Source: Streblospio benedicti
Taxonomy: Eukaryota; Annelida; Polychaeta; Spionida; Spionidae
Length of the DNA stretch: 64,000 nt
Direction of reading: 5' to 3'
Assembly: GCA_019095985.1 (NCBI GenBank)
Contig: CM032659.1
Span: 18,917,258-18,981,257, forward strand
Shown: positions 23,936 to 36,100 of the stretch, one piece after another
Layout of the letters: every line of letters starts with the position of its first letter
Position numbering within the stretch: the first letter of the stretch is position 1
The notes under the pieces: model-generated
Seen by the model: the letters and a program-made list of their open reading frames with translations, nothing else
Database searches by the model: none
Told to the model about the DNA's origin: nothing
Program-made: the position numbers and the translations under genes

Positions 23936-25890
23936 ATGATGCCTGGTGTAGCAAACGCAAACAGGGGTAATCCTAATGATTACTTCAGTAACCGTGGCAT
24001 TTGGGCAGCCTATATTATCATCGTTGGAATTGTGCACTATGTATTCCTCTCACTGCCATTTCTCGACACACCAATGGCATGGACACTCACAAATATTACC
24101 CATGCTACGGTATGTTTTCATTAACTTATTATCAAGCAATATCATAATTTTTGTAGTAAATTATCATTGTTCATTTAAGAGCCTTTTTGATGGGTTAGCG
24201 TCAGTGTTTTTCGTAATAATTCATATTGTACAAAATTTTCAAATTTAAAAGTTACTGTATGTTTGAAGAAATTATAATTTGACAGCCCTGGGCTCTTGGA
24301 TTGTCCTCTACCTTGTTATTTTGATCATTGTCATGTACAGTATAGCTTATGAGTCTAAATATTTCTACTTCTTTATGTCTTAGAGTAAAACCACTCATGA
24401 CATCATAAATGATTATTTTGTATTTACACCAAACAAAACTGTGTTGATTCCATTTGAAGGAACTTGTTAAAGTTTACTTTGCGTTATCTTTTTTGCATTT
24501 TCATATTTAGTTGGAAGATAACTAATATTCTAATTTTCAAGATTAAAAGCTTAGTTATTAAATCCATTTGTCTTTTTTTTAGATAATGTTCCTGTATTTG
24601 CACATAGAGAAAGGCACACCATTCCAATCAATGACACAAGGAAGAGAAAGAGAGTTTACAGTTTGGGAACAAATGGATAATGGGATGCAATACTCAGAGT
24701 CTAAGAAATTTCTGACAGTAGTGCCCATCGTGTTGTGAGTACTGCTTTTCACATGTTTTTTTTCTATACCTTGGCTTTAGTACATTTCATGTTGAGAGTT
24801 TCAAGCATTCATTGATTCAAGAACCTTTTTTGAGCAATGATAGTTGATATTTTGAACAATGGGATTTTTACAGTGGTTACCAAATCAATGCCCACTCCAG
24901 TGTACACCCAAATGAGTGTCCAAATAATCATCTGGGACTTTTTCACAGAATTTTGCAATAAGTTTTGATAGTTTGGTTTATGTAAACAGTAATTTCAGTA
25001 AAGTTACAAACCAGATGATTCATTGTTTGGTTATTATGCACCATGATGAAAGCGACACTAATCTGATGTTGAAATATTTTTCCCAGTGTATTTATCAGTT
25101 GTATTTATGCAGGCTTAATATGATTAAATCTATTCGGTATTGATTATAAAATATTAAGGATATCAAAATTATTATTTCAGTTCTATTTTCAGATTAAGGG
25201 CAGGTTGACCTAAATAATCTACTTGTATTAAAAAAAGAAATTAACTTCAAATATTGATCATTTTGATTGACAAGTGACATCTTGGTTGTCAACTTTGGAT
25301 GGCAATATTAACCATTTTCTAACTTCTGAAATCTGAACATTAGACGTCAAATCAAAATTATTGGCAGTGCTGAGGTTATTGGCAGCATCAAAACACATTC
25401 ATTAACAGGCAAAAACTACCTTCTGAACATAAGATCTCCAACTCAAATTATTGGCAGTGTTCAAGTTATTGGCAGCATCAAAACACATTCATGAACATTC
25501 ATGAAACTATTGATTTACTCTCGTTTTGTCCTCTACGTAATGAAGCGTACGTGCTACAGTTGGAGATAAGACTTATGTTAGAATGTTGCCAATAACTTGA
25601 GTACTGGCAATCCTTTGGGTCTACAAATAAATAAAAGGAGGGAAACAAAGTTTCATTTCCATTCCAATTTTTTGCAAATATCATAATCCAAAAATGTAAA
25701 ACATGGTGTGTTGAAATATTGAGTAATAACGTTAATTTATGTTTTTTTTTCCAGATTTTTCTTGGGAAGTTTCTACAGCAAGTATGACCAGTGGCACTTT
25801 GTGGTGAATGCCATCATGCTCCTTCTGTCCATCATCCCTAAGCTACCCATGTTGCACGGTGTGCGACTGTTTGGAATCAATAAATACTGA
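23936..25890 (+). CDS. ORMDL: ORM1-like protein (ORMDL), complete, three coding exons
   Basis: ER membrane regulator that holds serine palmitoyltransferase in check, tuning sphingolipid synthesis to supply. Coding exons are 23936-24109, 24583-24734 and 25755-25890, joined in phases 0 and 2, for 153 residues, the same length as human ORMDL proteins. Seen: [15 protein letters not shown] (family N-P-N...NSRGIWL), WTLTN, the [10 protein letters not shown] segment, [32 protein letters not shown] and the universal C-terminus [10 protein letters not shown]. The hydrophobic pattern is that of the family's four-helix membrane protein. The exon carrying the ATG has an acceptor at 23924, so the 5' UTR is spliced. 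Two adjacent ATGs (23936 and 23939) are possible starts; the first is used here. After the TGA the same frame stays open for 19 very acidic codons (see findings). Codon use is AT-rich, unlike its GALNT and SLC16 neighbours. Confidence 0.97.
25322..25608. repeat. Direct and inverted repeat in ORMDL intron 2
   Basis: A block with AAATTATTGGCAGTG and TTATTGGCAGCATCAAAAC plus ACACATTCATtaaC occurs twice in tandem (from about 25322 and 25423). A third segment, GCCAATAACTTGAGTACTGG, is the reverse complement of its core, so part can fold back. Probably remains of an inverted-repeat element. Confidence 0.6.
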
Positions 25891-26351
25891 CCGTTAGATG
25901 ACTACGAGGAGACAGATTCTGACCAAGAGGACTATTTTACCACGTATTAGAGATCTCTGTGATAATTATAAGTTGGTGTTTTAACAGGTACAGCTGTCAG
26001 ATTTCACCATTGATGTGGAAGATTAAAAAAAAAAAAGAAGTGACTATCATGCAATAACCATTTAATAACATTCATGTGCCGATCTATTATTGAATATAAA
26101 TTCAATCATGGCTCCGATTTGCTGGGAAGAGGGTGTCAGGTGTGTACATTTACTTAAGAGTTTCATTAAGAGAGTTTAATTAAGACAGCTGTTTTTAACA
26201 GTTTTTCACCGAACCTTCATAGTATATGTTATGGTGATAGTAAAAATATTCTGTATGCTTGAAATGTGTGGGAATTTTTGTTTTGTTAAAGAATATTAAT
26301 GAGTTGAATGGATTTTGTGTTCGAAATTAATGCATATTTATTCAAGACTTT

Positions 26352-26357
26352 ATTAAA
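26352..26357 (+). terminator. Candidate ORMDL poly(A) signal ATTAAA
   Basis: TTATTAAAGCATATATC is followed by TGTTGTTATTGTGTTGTTTT, a textbook GT-rich downstream element. It gives a 3' UTR of about 0.46 kb. Confidence 0.6.
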
Positions 26358-26499
26358 GCATATATCACTAACGCTGTTGTTATTGTGTTGTTTTTTGTTT
26401 TTAGACTATAAATGTTGCCAGTTTAGTCAGATTTAGAGTTATTATTGTTGTGACTAATATTCAAAACAAATACAGAAAAAAAATCTGTATACATGTACT

Positions 26500-26900
26500 A
26501 GGTAGTAATAAACTGTCTCTAATATTTTTTTATAGACTGCTACTACAGAATGGTAGACAAATGTCTGTTTTGTTATTCAAAACCTGCTTTCTGAAGATTA
26601 ATACATTAGATTTGTTTAGTTATTTTTTTTCCTGATAGCAAAGGTGGACAATAACTGTGTTATAGAATGATGGAAATAAATCATTTTCTCCCTCTCTTAA
26701 TTCGAAACCAGCATTCTTGAAATTAACACATTTTTTCGATAGTGATTTTTGTTTCTTTATAGCTGAGGTAGCTATTATAAAATGGTGAACATTAATTAAT
26801 TTGTAACTTGTTTAAATTCAAATGTAGCGTTCTAGAATTTGATACATTTTTTGTTTTTTTCCTGATAGTCGTGGTGGACAATCACTGTCAACACAAAAAG
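26500..26900 (+). repeat. Degenerate ~110-125-bp tandem repeat downstream of ORMDL
   Basis: Three to four units share, in order, an AATTCAAA-type word, a GCNTTCTNGAANTTNATACATT segment, a TTTTTTTCCTGATAG segment and GGTGGACAATNACTGT. The best-kept units lie around 26575-26690 and 26810-26895. No coding potential. Confidence 0.65.
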
Positions 26901-29900
26901 CTCCTATGTGCCGCTGTCACAATTTTCTGCCCCTAATAACTATATACATGCTCATAGAAAAAGTTTGCTTGTCAATGTCGAACATGTTATCACCGAGAGG
27001 TTGAGTTTCTGATAATATCTGGTACACACCATGATATACTAAAATCAATCATAAACTGCTTAACAGATGCATTGCAAAGACAATATGTGCAATTCGCGAT
27101 AAAAATAGGCAAAGATTTTGTACCAAATTTTGAAAGACAAATGATGCTAGATTCTGACATACTCAAGGCATGAACTAATAAACAGATTGCTAAGACAATA
27201 ATTGTGATTCCCAATCAATATAGTTATAGATATAAAAAAAATTGAAAGATACTAGTAATGACATTGGCTTCTTTTAGAATCATTTCTATATTTTTTACAT
27301 GTCATAAACAGGGTTATCCTTACTGGGTACTCTGAGGCTGCATACTTGTGGCCCGTATAAACAAGACCCATGACTCCTGAAGCAAAAGCACTCATTGCTC
27401 TAAAAGATTCACTATTTTATGACTTTTCATTACTAGTGGATACTGGTTTTGACAACCGTGTAGGTCATGTGATGCAAGTTGGTGACGGTTCTATCTCCCT
27501 GCCTGCGTCACGATTGAAGTCTGGCCTTTCGCGGTGGATGGGAGCCTTCTCCAACATGCATCACGTGATCTACATGGTCCTAGTCGTATAGGATACTAGA
27601 AGAACGCATGAACTGAGTTTAAACCGCCAGTAGAACTGTTGATGTTGTTGTGACAACAATGAAACGTCTGCAAATCCAGGTGAAAATATTACACGGTTCT
27701 GTGAAAGAAACTAACTTGATAACATTTTCCATGACGATACAAACATTGCCAGCCATGATCACTTTTAATGCCCAAGAAGCAACAAATGCGTGTTTCCGTG
27801 GCTGAATGGATTGGTAGTTGGACTAGTGACCGGAAGGTCGTGGGTTCGATTCCCAGTCGTGTCTGGTGGTGGGTGTTGAACAAACTTACCCCAAAAGTAC
27901 ACACTGCTCTGTGAAATAGGTGCAGCTCAGGTGAGTGAATGTTAATGTGGGTTATTAACATGTGTGCGCTTCAGCAGCAAACGCTGTATACAGCCAGTGT
28001 TGAATGCTCCTCAGGGGGTTGAGAAAGTAACATTTGAGTGCTAAAGACGCCAATGACCCAGCAGGTGTAAATGAGTCGACTGAGCAGTACTCCTGGATAG
28101 TAGGCTATAAACCCCAACATTTACATTTACCAGTAGTCGGCCGATACGGTGTTCCACCTACTATGCTCTCTGCCGGCCTAAGCCCGTGTGTTCCCGTCTT
28201 CCAGTTGGTCGTTTCACATACTCCATAACGCACTCTCGGAAACTTCAGCACATTTTTTAAGCATCTTCAGTGTATGCAATTTAGATTTTAGCTTCACGCC
28301 TGTCTCCATTAATTTTAAATGACCTTTTTAATTCCATGCCCATAAAACTTTCTTTCATACCATCAACAAGGGTGTTTGTTCCATCCAGCATTCCTAATTC
28401 ACGTGAAACCTCACGCACTCTACCTGATACCTTATGCATCCTCTATGAAAGCTATTCTTTCCGCTCCATCCTTAATCTTTGTTTCAAGCCCACGGAGAAT
28501 GCTCACCTTGGCATCACTTACAATGTATTTGCATGTCATCATCAAGATTATTACTGACCACCAGCCTGTAAAATAATACTAGGCTGTATCGAATTGTTAT
28601 ATTGCTTGAACTCAGTCGCGACAACTATCATTTTGGTCCTGTATTCCTGACACCTGTCATGAAGTAGTCTTCAGTGCAAGGTGCCCATGGGCTTGAGCCC
28701 AAGCAAAGGAGACACACTTGTTTGACTATGAGAAGAAACGCTGAGACCCATACTTATATCCTGATTACTATTAGGTACCTTATTAGGTGACTTATTATAA
28801 GGCATATCTTATAGTGACCACCCGGGAGTGACCAACAAACATTGTAGAATGCCCCACCGTCAGATTCATAGTGAGTTTCACAGCCTTATCATTCACACAG
28901 CCTTCAAAGTCCATGTTCATGGTATAATATATTATTTTAAACAAGTAATAAGCCCCGAATAGATAAAGATGCGTCAGATTGTACCTGCTAGTATTAGAAT
29001 GAGGGGTCTAGAATAGCATGGGTGTAAAAAATAAATATATTTATATTTACACGGGACTCTGTGTGCTCATATCTTTTGTAATAGTTGACCATATTATCAA
29101 CAGAATATACAATGTACATATAGACGTTTTGAACGTTCATTTGCATAACTGTTGAAATAATATAGCATTATTTTCCAAGGCTACTGAATAATGCAAACAT
29201 GCAACGTTCTATCATTTTTTTATCAGTGAAGGTCACCACGAGACACCTTATAGTGAGTACCGGGCCTGTGAGGCGGTCAGTTGGTTATTCCTGTCACAGC
29301 GATATGGTAGGTCTCTGATAGACTTTGAATAGACCGTATGTCTAGTAGGTTTGATAACGTAAATTTTCATGTAATAAAAGTATAATTTAATAATATGAGT
29401 ACCTCCATGATATGCATTAATGGGCTCACCGTTGAGATAGGCTTAATTGATATGGGAAAGAAGATAATCTAAAAATTGCAAAATGTAATTTTCTTCACAC
29501 TAATTCCGTGCTAATAGCATAGGGGACAGGCAGGTAGGATATATCTAAACAGTACGTGGAGAATACACATTTAAAACTATTTGTTATCTTCCATGTGTTT
29601 ACGTGATTGATTTAAGAGAGCAGCCTCGTTGACGTCTGTTCGATTCCCATAATACGGGATAACACAAAAAACATGAACACAAACAATTAAGCAAACAAAC
29701 AAAGAATGCACACATGCATAGATTCTCAATGAGGATTCAAATTACATAAAACATGCGATTGCAGACGACGTAATGGTAACTTAGACTATAACAATATGAA
29801 TGCAAATCCAAACAATTGAAAACTCCTTAGCATATAGAGTAGTATGTTTTACCTTACTCGCCGCCGCTACGTTTGTTTATATACACTCTTCGTCCACGCA

Positions 29901-30609
29901 TTACCTTTTTCACAATGACTTGACATTATAAGTGGACACCAGCAGTATTTTATATTTAACATTTATCTTGGCTATCAGTGAAGGATGTGAGAAAAGGATA
30001 TAGTAAACCTTCTAACCAGGGTACGTATCTTTTGTAAGTGCTTTTAATAACATTAACAAGAACATTAGTTTAAAAAAATCCGCTATCACAATCACTGTAT
30101 AATTATAATGATAGTATACAGTGCGACGTAACGTTAATTTACGGTCATTAGAGAAACGGCATTTTGGACACAAGTTAGATATGGTGTATAAGACTAAACA
30201 AGGGGACGTTTCAATACGTCCCTATACACATACTGCTATATACTGTGCATGCCATTCTCAGCGAGTAGCCTACAGCACACGGAATGTGCAATCGAGATAT
30301 TGGTTTTTGTATTTGTTTTATGTATCAATGAGACTTCCTTGTACTGTGTTTATGTTTCTTGATAGTTTGTTCATTTTAATATTCTATGGCTGCCTGTGGT
30401 CAGTATTCTTTATGGTCTCCACACACAGGTGACCAAATCATTGAAGCCTTTCACTCTGAAACAGAACACTAAGTCTTAATAAACATGAACCTATGTCACC
30501 AGAAACTAGAGCAGCCATATACACTATACACACTCGTTGTTTATCAGCAGGCCTCTGATCGTTTACCTTATCAAGATCTACTTGTAGATTTGCATCAATC
30601 TGTCAAGTG
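26901..30609. other. Intergenic region
   Basis: No gene is supported. It contains one good SINE (27791-28075). Short open frames near 27.4, 28.1, 28.4 and 30.1 kb show no family signature. The minus strand around 28.25-28.57 kb has a faint coding-like composition interrupted by many stops, possibly an old pseudogene, but I cannot identify it. Confidence 0.5.
27791..28075 (+). mobile_element. tRNA-derived SINE, best-kept copy
   Basis: RNA polymerase III-type head: A box in GTGGCTGAATGGATTGG and a B box GGTTCGATTCC 40-odd bases later, then CAGTCGTGTCTGGTGGTGGG, AATAGGTGCAGCTCAGG, a CTCCTCAGGGGGTTGAG block and a GCCAATGACCCAGCAGG tail. About 285 bp. Three other copies in the window (2.8, 7.3, 13.4 kb) share this body. 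Confidence 0.8.
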
Positions 30610-30788
30610 CAGTAGAATCTTTTTATTAAGAGCACCCTTGGGACCAGTGTTAGGTGATCTCAACAGAGAGGTGGCCTCTATACAGAGGTTTGTTTTGGTA
30701 GCATTATTAGAGGTTTGGGTCCGTAAAAAGTGGTCTCATTATAGAGGTGGTCTCAATAGAGAGGTGGTCTTAATTTGAGGTTCTACTG
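30610..30788 (-). mobile_element. pogo-like MITE, copy 7, reversed
   Basis: Family sequence in inverted orientation: GGGACCAGTGTTAGG near the left, then GAGGTGGTCTCAATAGAG and GAGGTTCTACTG before TA. 179 bp, in intergenic DNA. Confidence 0.8.
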
Positions 30789-31021
30789 TACACAGAATAA
30801 AACCGAAAAATGATAAGGCAAATCCAGGTTGAAATTTCATTTTCATTTTTTTTGTAATCTAGCGAGCCTTTGTGAATTCGAACCCCATGAAATCCTGTGA
30901 GTAGAGTAACCCCCCACCCCTTACGAGACCTAAAATTATTGCAAAAGCTTATTAGTCTACAAATATAAAGTAAAGCTTATTAGATGGTCTAGTTAGTTCA
31001 TTACAGCTCAAGTAAGCAGTA

Positions 31022-31873
31022 AAACCCGCTTACACTAGAGCGATCATGGGCGAACCCGTGCAACGCATCTGTACGTATATGTCACGTCGTCAACTTGGGC
31101 GTATTGTGGCGGCATTGAACGTAGTAAAAATGCATTGTACCACAAGTTACTGAGGCAAACGAAGTGTTACTTGTATGTGTGAATGTTCTGCGATCCCTAG
31201 ACGCAGGATAACTATTTTTAACACCTAAACCAACCTACGTAAATTTGTCCATAAAATTTTGTTTCTCGAACATGTTTCAAAATTTTTTTGAGCAAATATT
31301 TTTTATTTTTATTTTCAACGGGCCTGATTTTTCCGTCCTTACGCTTATAAAAAAAATGAGGAGTGCGAATCACTTTTTATTTTTTATTTTTTCTTCCGCT
31401 CGAAATCTTTCAATTTGAATATTGGGCCATGAATGAACTGGTATTTTGATTTCTATGTGAACAATGTCTTTTATCAAATCATATTTTTTTTCTCAATCAA
31501 ATCATAAAAAACATCACTTATAAAACAACTTTTATTATATTGAAAGTTGCAATAACAAAAATATTATAGTATAATATAGTTACTATATAATAATTAAAGA
31601 AGTATTATCTTCTCTACATAGATCAGCAAACTTGGGACGGGCCGTTTTGTCCAGCCAGGGAGGGAGGGCATTTTATTTTTTATCACTGGGGACGCAATAA
31701 AAATGCCGCCACAATAACATGCCCAAACTTTAAAAGCCCGCTTGACGACGTGCACTGGCGAACTGGCAAATTCGTCAGAACATGTTCAAAAAATTTTGAA
31801 CGAACATTCAATTTGGTTCGCTTCAATGATGCGCGTCCCAAGATCCATCCGTAAATATAAGTAAAGCGGGTTT
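31022..31873. mobile_element. 852-bp non-coding element with long terminal inverted repeats
   Basis: The left AAACCCGCTT and right AAGCGGGTTT are inverted. The match reappears inward as CGTCGTCAACTTGGGCG plus TATTGTGGCGGCATT against AATGCCGCCACAATA plus a CCCAAACTTT/GACGACGTG pair. An inner AACATGTTTCAAAATTTTTT is mirrored by GAACATGTTCAAAAAATTTT. The total inverted arms exceed 100 bp per side, with gaps. No transposase frame. Superfamily not assigned. Confidence 0.65.
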
Positions 31874-32084
31874 AAAGGCAATTTGGATATCAAAGCCTGA
31901 AAAGGTGCTGCGTACACAAGATTTACATTGGCAAGTCATTCTGATATAAATAGAATTGATTTCGGCAACACCCTATGGAAAATGCATTACTTCCTAGTTT
32001 ATCACATGCACGTGGGATATGGTTTACAAATACACATTCATCTCAATCAACAATGCATTCCGCCCAATATAAATGAGCTAAAGC

Positions 32085-32955
32085 AGTATTGAAACTGCAC
32101 TGTAACCCTTCTGCTGTAGCTACCATTGCTGAGCTAGGATGGCTTCCCATTGATGGGGAACTAGACATTAAAAGAATTGAGTACTTTTAGCGTTTAAAAC
32201 AAATGGATGACACCAGAGTCACCAAAATGGTTTTTAATGAGCTGCAAGATCTGCTTCTCTCACACATTGACACTCCATTTAAGTATTTTAAAAGTATGAA
32301 AGTGATTTTTGAAAATATGGTTTAGATCAATGGATGCATATGGATATTTTTCCCATTAAAAGATTGAAGCATTTTGTATATGAGAAGTCTGTCCGTGAAA
32401 GGATGGATCATATATCTAAGAAACACTCTCTTAACAACTTTACAAAATTTGAAGAAGGGTGTTCATCCTACCTTCTTACCAAAGCCAGCTTCTCCTCCGT
32501 CCAACTGAAGTTTAAGCTGCGTACAAGTGTACCAGGCCTTGGCGAAGATATGGCCCAACAACACAGAGGAACAGGCTTGTGTCACCTATGCAGACTTTAT
32601 GAGAATCCAAAACACTTTACACTACACTGCCCTTTATTTAATACAGAAAGAGAAGTCATGGTTAACAATATAAAAGAATGTACTAATGATGCTGTATTTG
32701 GGGAAATTATTAGCTCCCCCAACAATTTTATGCATTTACTTCTGGGGGAACATGATAATGTTTTTAACAGTGCCTTTATTAATTTTACATCCTTAGCTTG
32801 GAAAAAGAGACTTGATAGTTTTTAATTTAATGTTTCTATGTATTATTACCCTTATGAAAGGGTGTTTTGCATCTTATTGTACATAACGTTTTAATGTCAA
32901 AGAATGTGTATATAATAAATGCTATTGATTGATTGAGTGATTGATTGAAGCATGC
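32085..32955 (+). mobile_element. LINE 3' end (reverse-transcriptase C-terminus and tail), broken
   Basis: The frame at 32334-32825 ends with a CHLC...HFTLHC zinc-finger-like motif, then an LLLGEHDNVF stretch and AWKKRLDSF, typical of the extreme C-terminus of CR1/L2/Jockey-type LINE polymerases. Upstream, interrupted by stops, is ELGWLPID, the family's LGWLP motif. The element ends in an ATTGATTGATTG-type microsatellite tail near 32950, common for these LINEs. 5'-truncated; the clade is not assigned. Confidence 0.75.
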
Positions 32956-33112
32956 ACACTGAACAAACAAGGCAGTCATATCACTTAATTATTCTGTTAT
33001 CATTGATAAATGGCACAGTACACTGGGTTGCGTATTCACTTTCAAAGATACGGTCTTAATTTATTGTAGTAAAGTGTTGCATGTCACCCATTGCATTGAC
33101 TATTCCCCACAG

Positions 33113-36100
33113 ATGTTGAGTCGGCACGTGACCCCAGACGCGGGGTAATGCGTGGCCATCCTCGCGGCCGGTGCCGGTGCCGGCATCCTGCACTCAGACT
33201 TCTACTCCACCAGGTGGGTGCATTGTGTTTTAAATCTTTATTTTTTAATTAGCTAATCTCACTGTAAAATGTCCATATTTAAGTTGTATACTTTTGTAAT
33301 GAACAATGCCATTTATTTATTTGAGGCCGTCATTAGTTTTAGTGTTTGATAGAGAACAAATAAGGAACAACCAATAGCTATACCCAGACTTCTACTCTAC
33401 GCTATGGGCGCATAGTATTGTAAAGGATTTTGATACACCTATTGAAGATGATATGCAATAATAATATGCATTAATAAGCAATTGCTTAAAGCCCAAACCC
33501 CTCATGTTATATTGTGTTCATGTGCACGCGACTCACGTTATTATTGGTATGACCAACGTTTTATAGATAAGTCAAGGGCACTGTGATTGTTACGTTATTT
33601 GGTAGAATTTCTATCTGAATCCTGGGTTAAGTTCATAGGCTACAGTCTTAACCAATCCCAATCTGGGCTTGGGTATAAACTAAAACAATGTGTCAAGTCG
33701 TAATGTGGCAATGTACTACCCCCCTCCCCCGCATCTTCAAGCAAGTTAAAACCATAGAGAGGCTAAAAATCAAATGACTGCTAAAATCAAACAAATGAAG
33801 CAAATTTCTATACGCATGATTTGTGGTTGAGTGAAGCAATTTGATATCAACAACAATTTGCTTGTGGATTCACGAGGATACATGACATTAATTCCCGAAT
33901 CCAGTGGATACAAGCTATTTTGCGCAGTGTATACACCACACTACAACTGAAATCGCCATTCAAATCAAGTTGCTATGTTTGACTTTTATTCCCAGGTATT
34001 TGTAAATATGTTCACTTCCCTTTGTTTTCTGCCTGTCAGCGGAGTTTTCTATGTGGAGTATACAGAGCGTGTTCCTGGTGTCTCCAAGGCCACGGCAGCC
34101 TGGATCAGCGGGCTCAAGCTCATCATGATGAGTGTGGGATGTAAGTACACGTGCACTGGGCCAGCTGGTCCGTAGGTTTCTTAACAATTTACTTGATAGT
34201 AGTATAAAAAGTTCTTGGAGCTGTTCGTACAATATCATATGAAAACAGAATAGAGTTTGAGGTAAAAAGATACGAAAGTTTTATTAATCACAAATTTTGG
34301 CATCACCGTTTTAAAAAGTATTTGCAAAGCATTTATCTCATGTCAAGCTACACAGTCCGCACTGCCATGTTGCAGCCGTGCATAGCGTGCCAGTTGTAAA
34401 ATCAGCGAACCGCCTGCTTGTAATTCTAACAAAATACCAATAAAACTTAAACTGTGTGTGGTGTCGCGGTTCTGTTCTTGTCCTTTAACATGTACATAGC
34501 ATTTATCTCATGTTAAGTCTTACAGTCTGCACTATGTTTTCAACCTATTCTGTACACCCCATGTTGCAAAAAAAGAAAAAAAATCTCATGTTAAGCTACA
34601 CAGTATGCACAGTTTTTTCTTCAAAAAAGTAAGCACAGTATGCATTACTCAGACCCCTTTGTTGCAAAATATTGCTCTCATGTCAAGCTACTCAGTGCGC
34701 ACTGCCCTGTTGCAGCCGTGCTGCACGCGGCGCTGCTGCCGCGGCTCGGCGTGCGGCCGCTCGTGCTGCTGTGCACGGCCTTCACCGTGGTCGGCTACAT
34801 CGTCACCATGTTCATCACCAACGTCTACTTGGTCATACTCTTCTACGGTGTCCTCCCAGGTACCTACTTGTTAAATCTACAAATTGTTTTTTTTTAAAGA
34901 AAACTTCATTGAATTTTCATGAAAGCTTGATTCTGAAAAAAAAGGTCTTAACAAAAAATGTTTTTTGAACAGAGGACATGTGTTCTTAATCGGAAGTTCT
35001 ACGGTATCATGTATTATGTTAGATTTATCTCATTTATCACATGTATCACAGATATACATGTAGTATGATGCTATATAATCCACGCGATAAACAAGACATA
35101 CACACAAAAAAAATATTACAGTGTAGTTTCCACAATGGACGTCAATGAGCATGGGAAAACAACTGACTGGACTACAGGTATAAAAGAACGTGAATACTCT
35201 ACAGTAGAACCTCTATATTAGGACCAGCTTCGGGACCAGTGTTAGGTTGTCTCAATAGAGAGGTGGTCTCTATACAGATTTTGGTAGCTTTACGAAGGTT
35301 TGGGAGCGTTAAATGTGGTCTTATTATAGAAGTGGTCTCAATAGAGAGGTAGTCCTTATTGCATGTTCTACTGTACCTCCTCCTCCCCCCCCGGCAGGCC
35401 TGGGTCTGTGCACCAGCGCGGTGCTGTGGATGCAGATCATTGCCACATTCTTTGTGCGGCGCCGCGGCTTCGCCTTCGGTCTCATGGTGGGCTCCAACGC
35501 TGCCGGCTCCGCCGTCCTGCCAATACTGCTGCAGTACCTCTTCTCCGAGTACTCATGGAAAGGTGAGTGTACACTGCTTCAGTACCCTTTTCTGAGTACT
35601 TGTAGACAGTTGAGTACTTTTGAAAGGGTGATTTGATTGCTTCAGTACCTACATGTATGAGATGACGTCCTATACAAATGCCATAGCAACGATATAGATT
35701 TCCTGGAAGTTGAGCGGGAAGAAGGCACATAAACTGCCTAAATGCACCGCGCGCGCACACACACCGATACCGGCATGTTCCAAGACATGGTCACAATGAT
35801 GAAGGGATGATCTTGAAAAAAAAGTCTCAAATCTCTACCTCGTCTAATTCCGGTTGCCACCACCAGGTGCACTGCTCATCAACGGCGGGCTGCACCTGCA
35901 CATGCTGCTCGTGGCACTCATCGTCCCGCGGGACTTCGGCCGCTGCCCGCCCCCGCCCATCTCCCGGGAGGTGCCCGCTGGCCCGACCGACCCGGGAAGC
36001 GACGTGGTGTGCCGGGTGAGGGCCGACTCCTTCTCCGGCTCGGGTACGTACTTGATCGAAGTGCGGGCAACGATAGGAAAAAGCCCGATCTTTTACTATG

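Noticed and set aside
27791-27870. Possible tRNA gene
   Set aside because: It has A and B box promoters but the cloverleaf does not close, and the block recurs with a shared non-tRNA body: it is a SINE head.
28250-28570. Coding-like minus-strand stretch
   Set aside because: Interrupted by many stops and no recognisable family; mentioned only as a possible old pseudogene.
30121-30432. 103-codon frame in intergenic DNA
   Set aside because: No domain, no splice partners, and composition like the surroundings.
33148-33213. Alternative SLC16 start at the ATG overlapping the premature stop
   Set aside because: Its frame is not the transporter frame and does not join exon 2 in phase.
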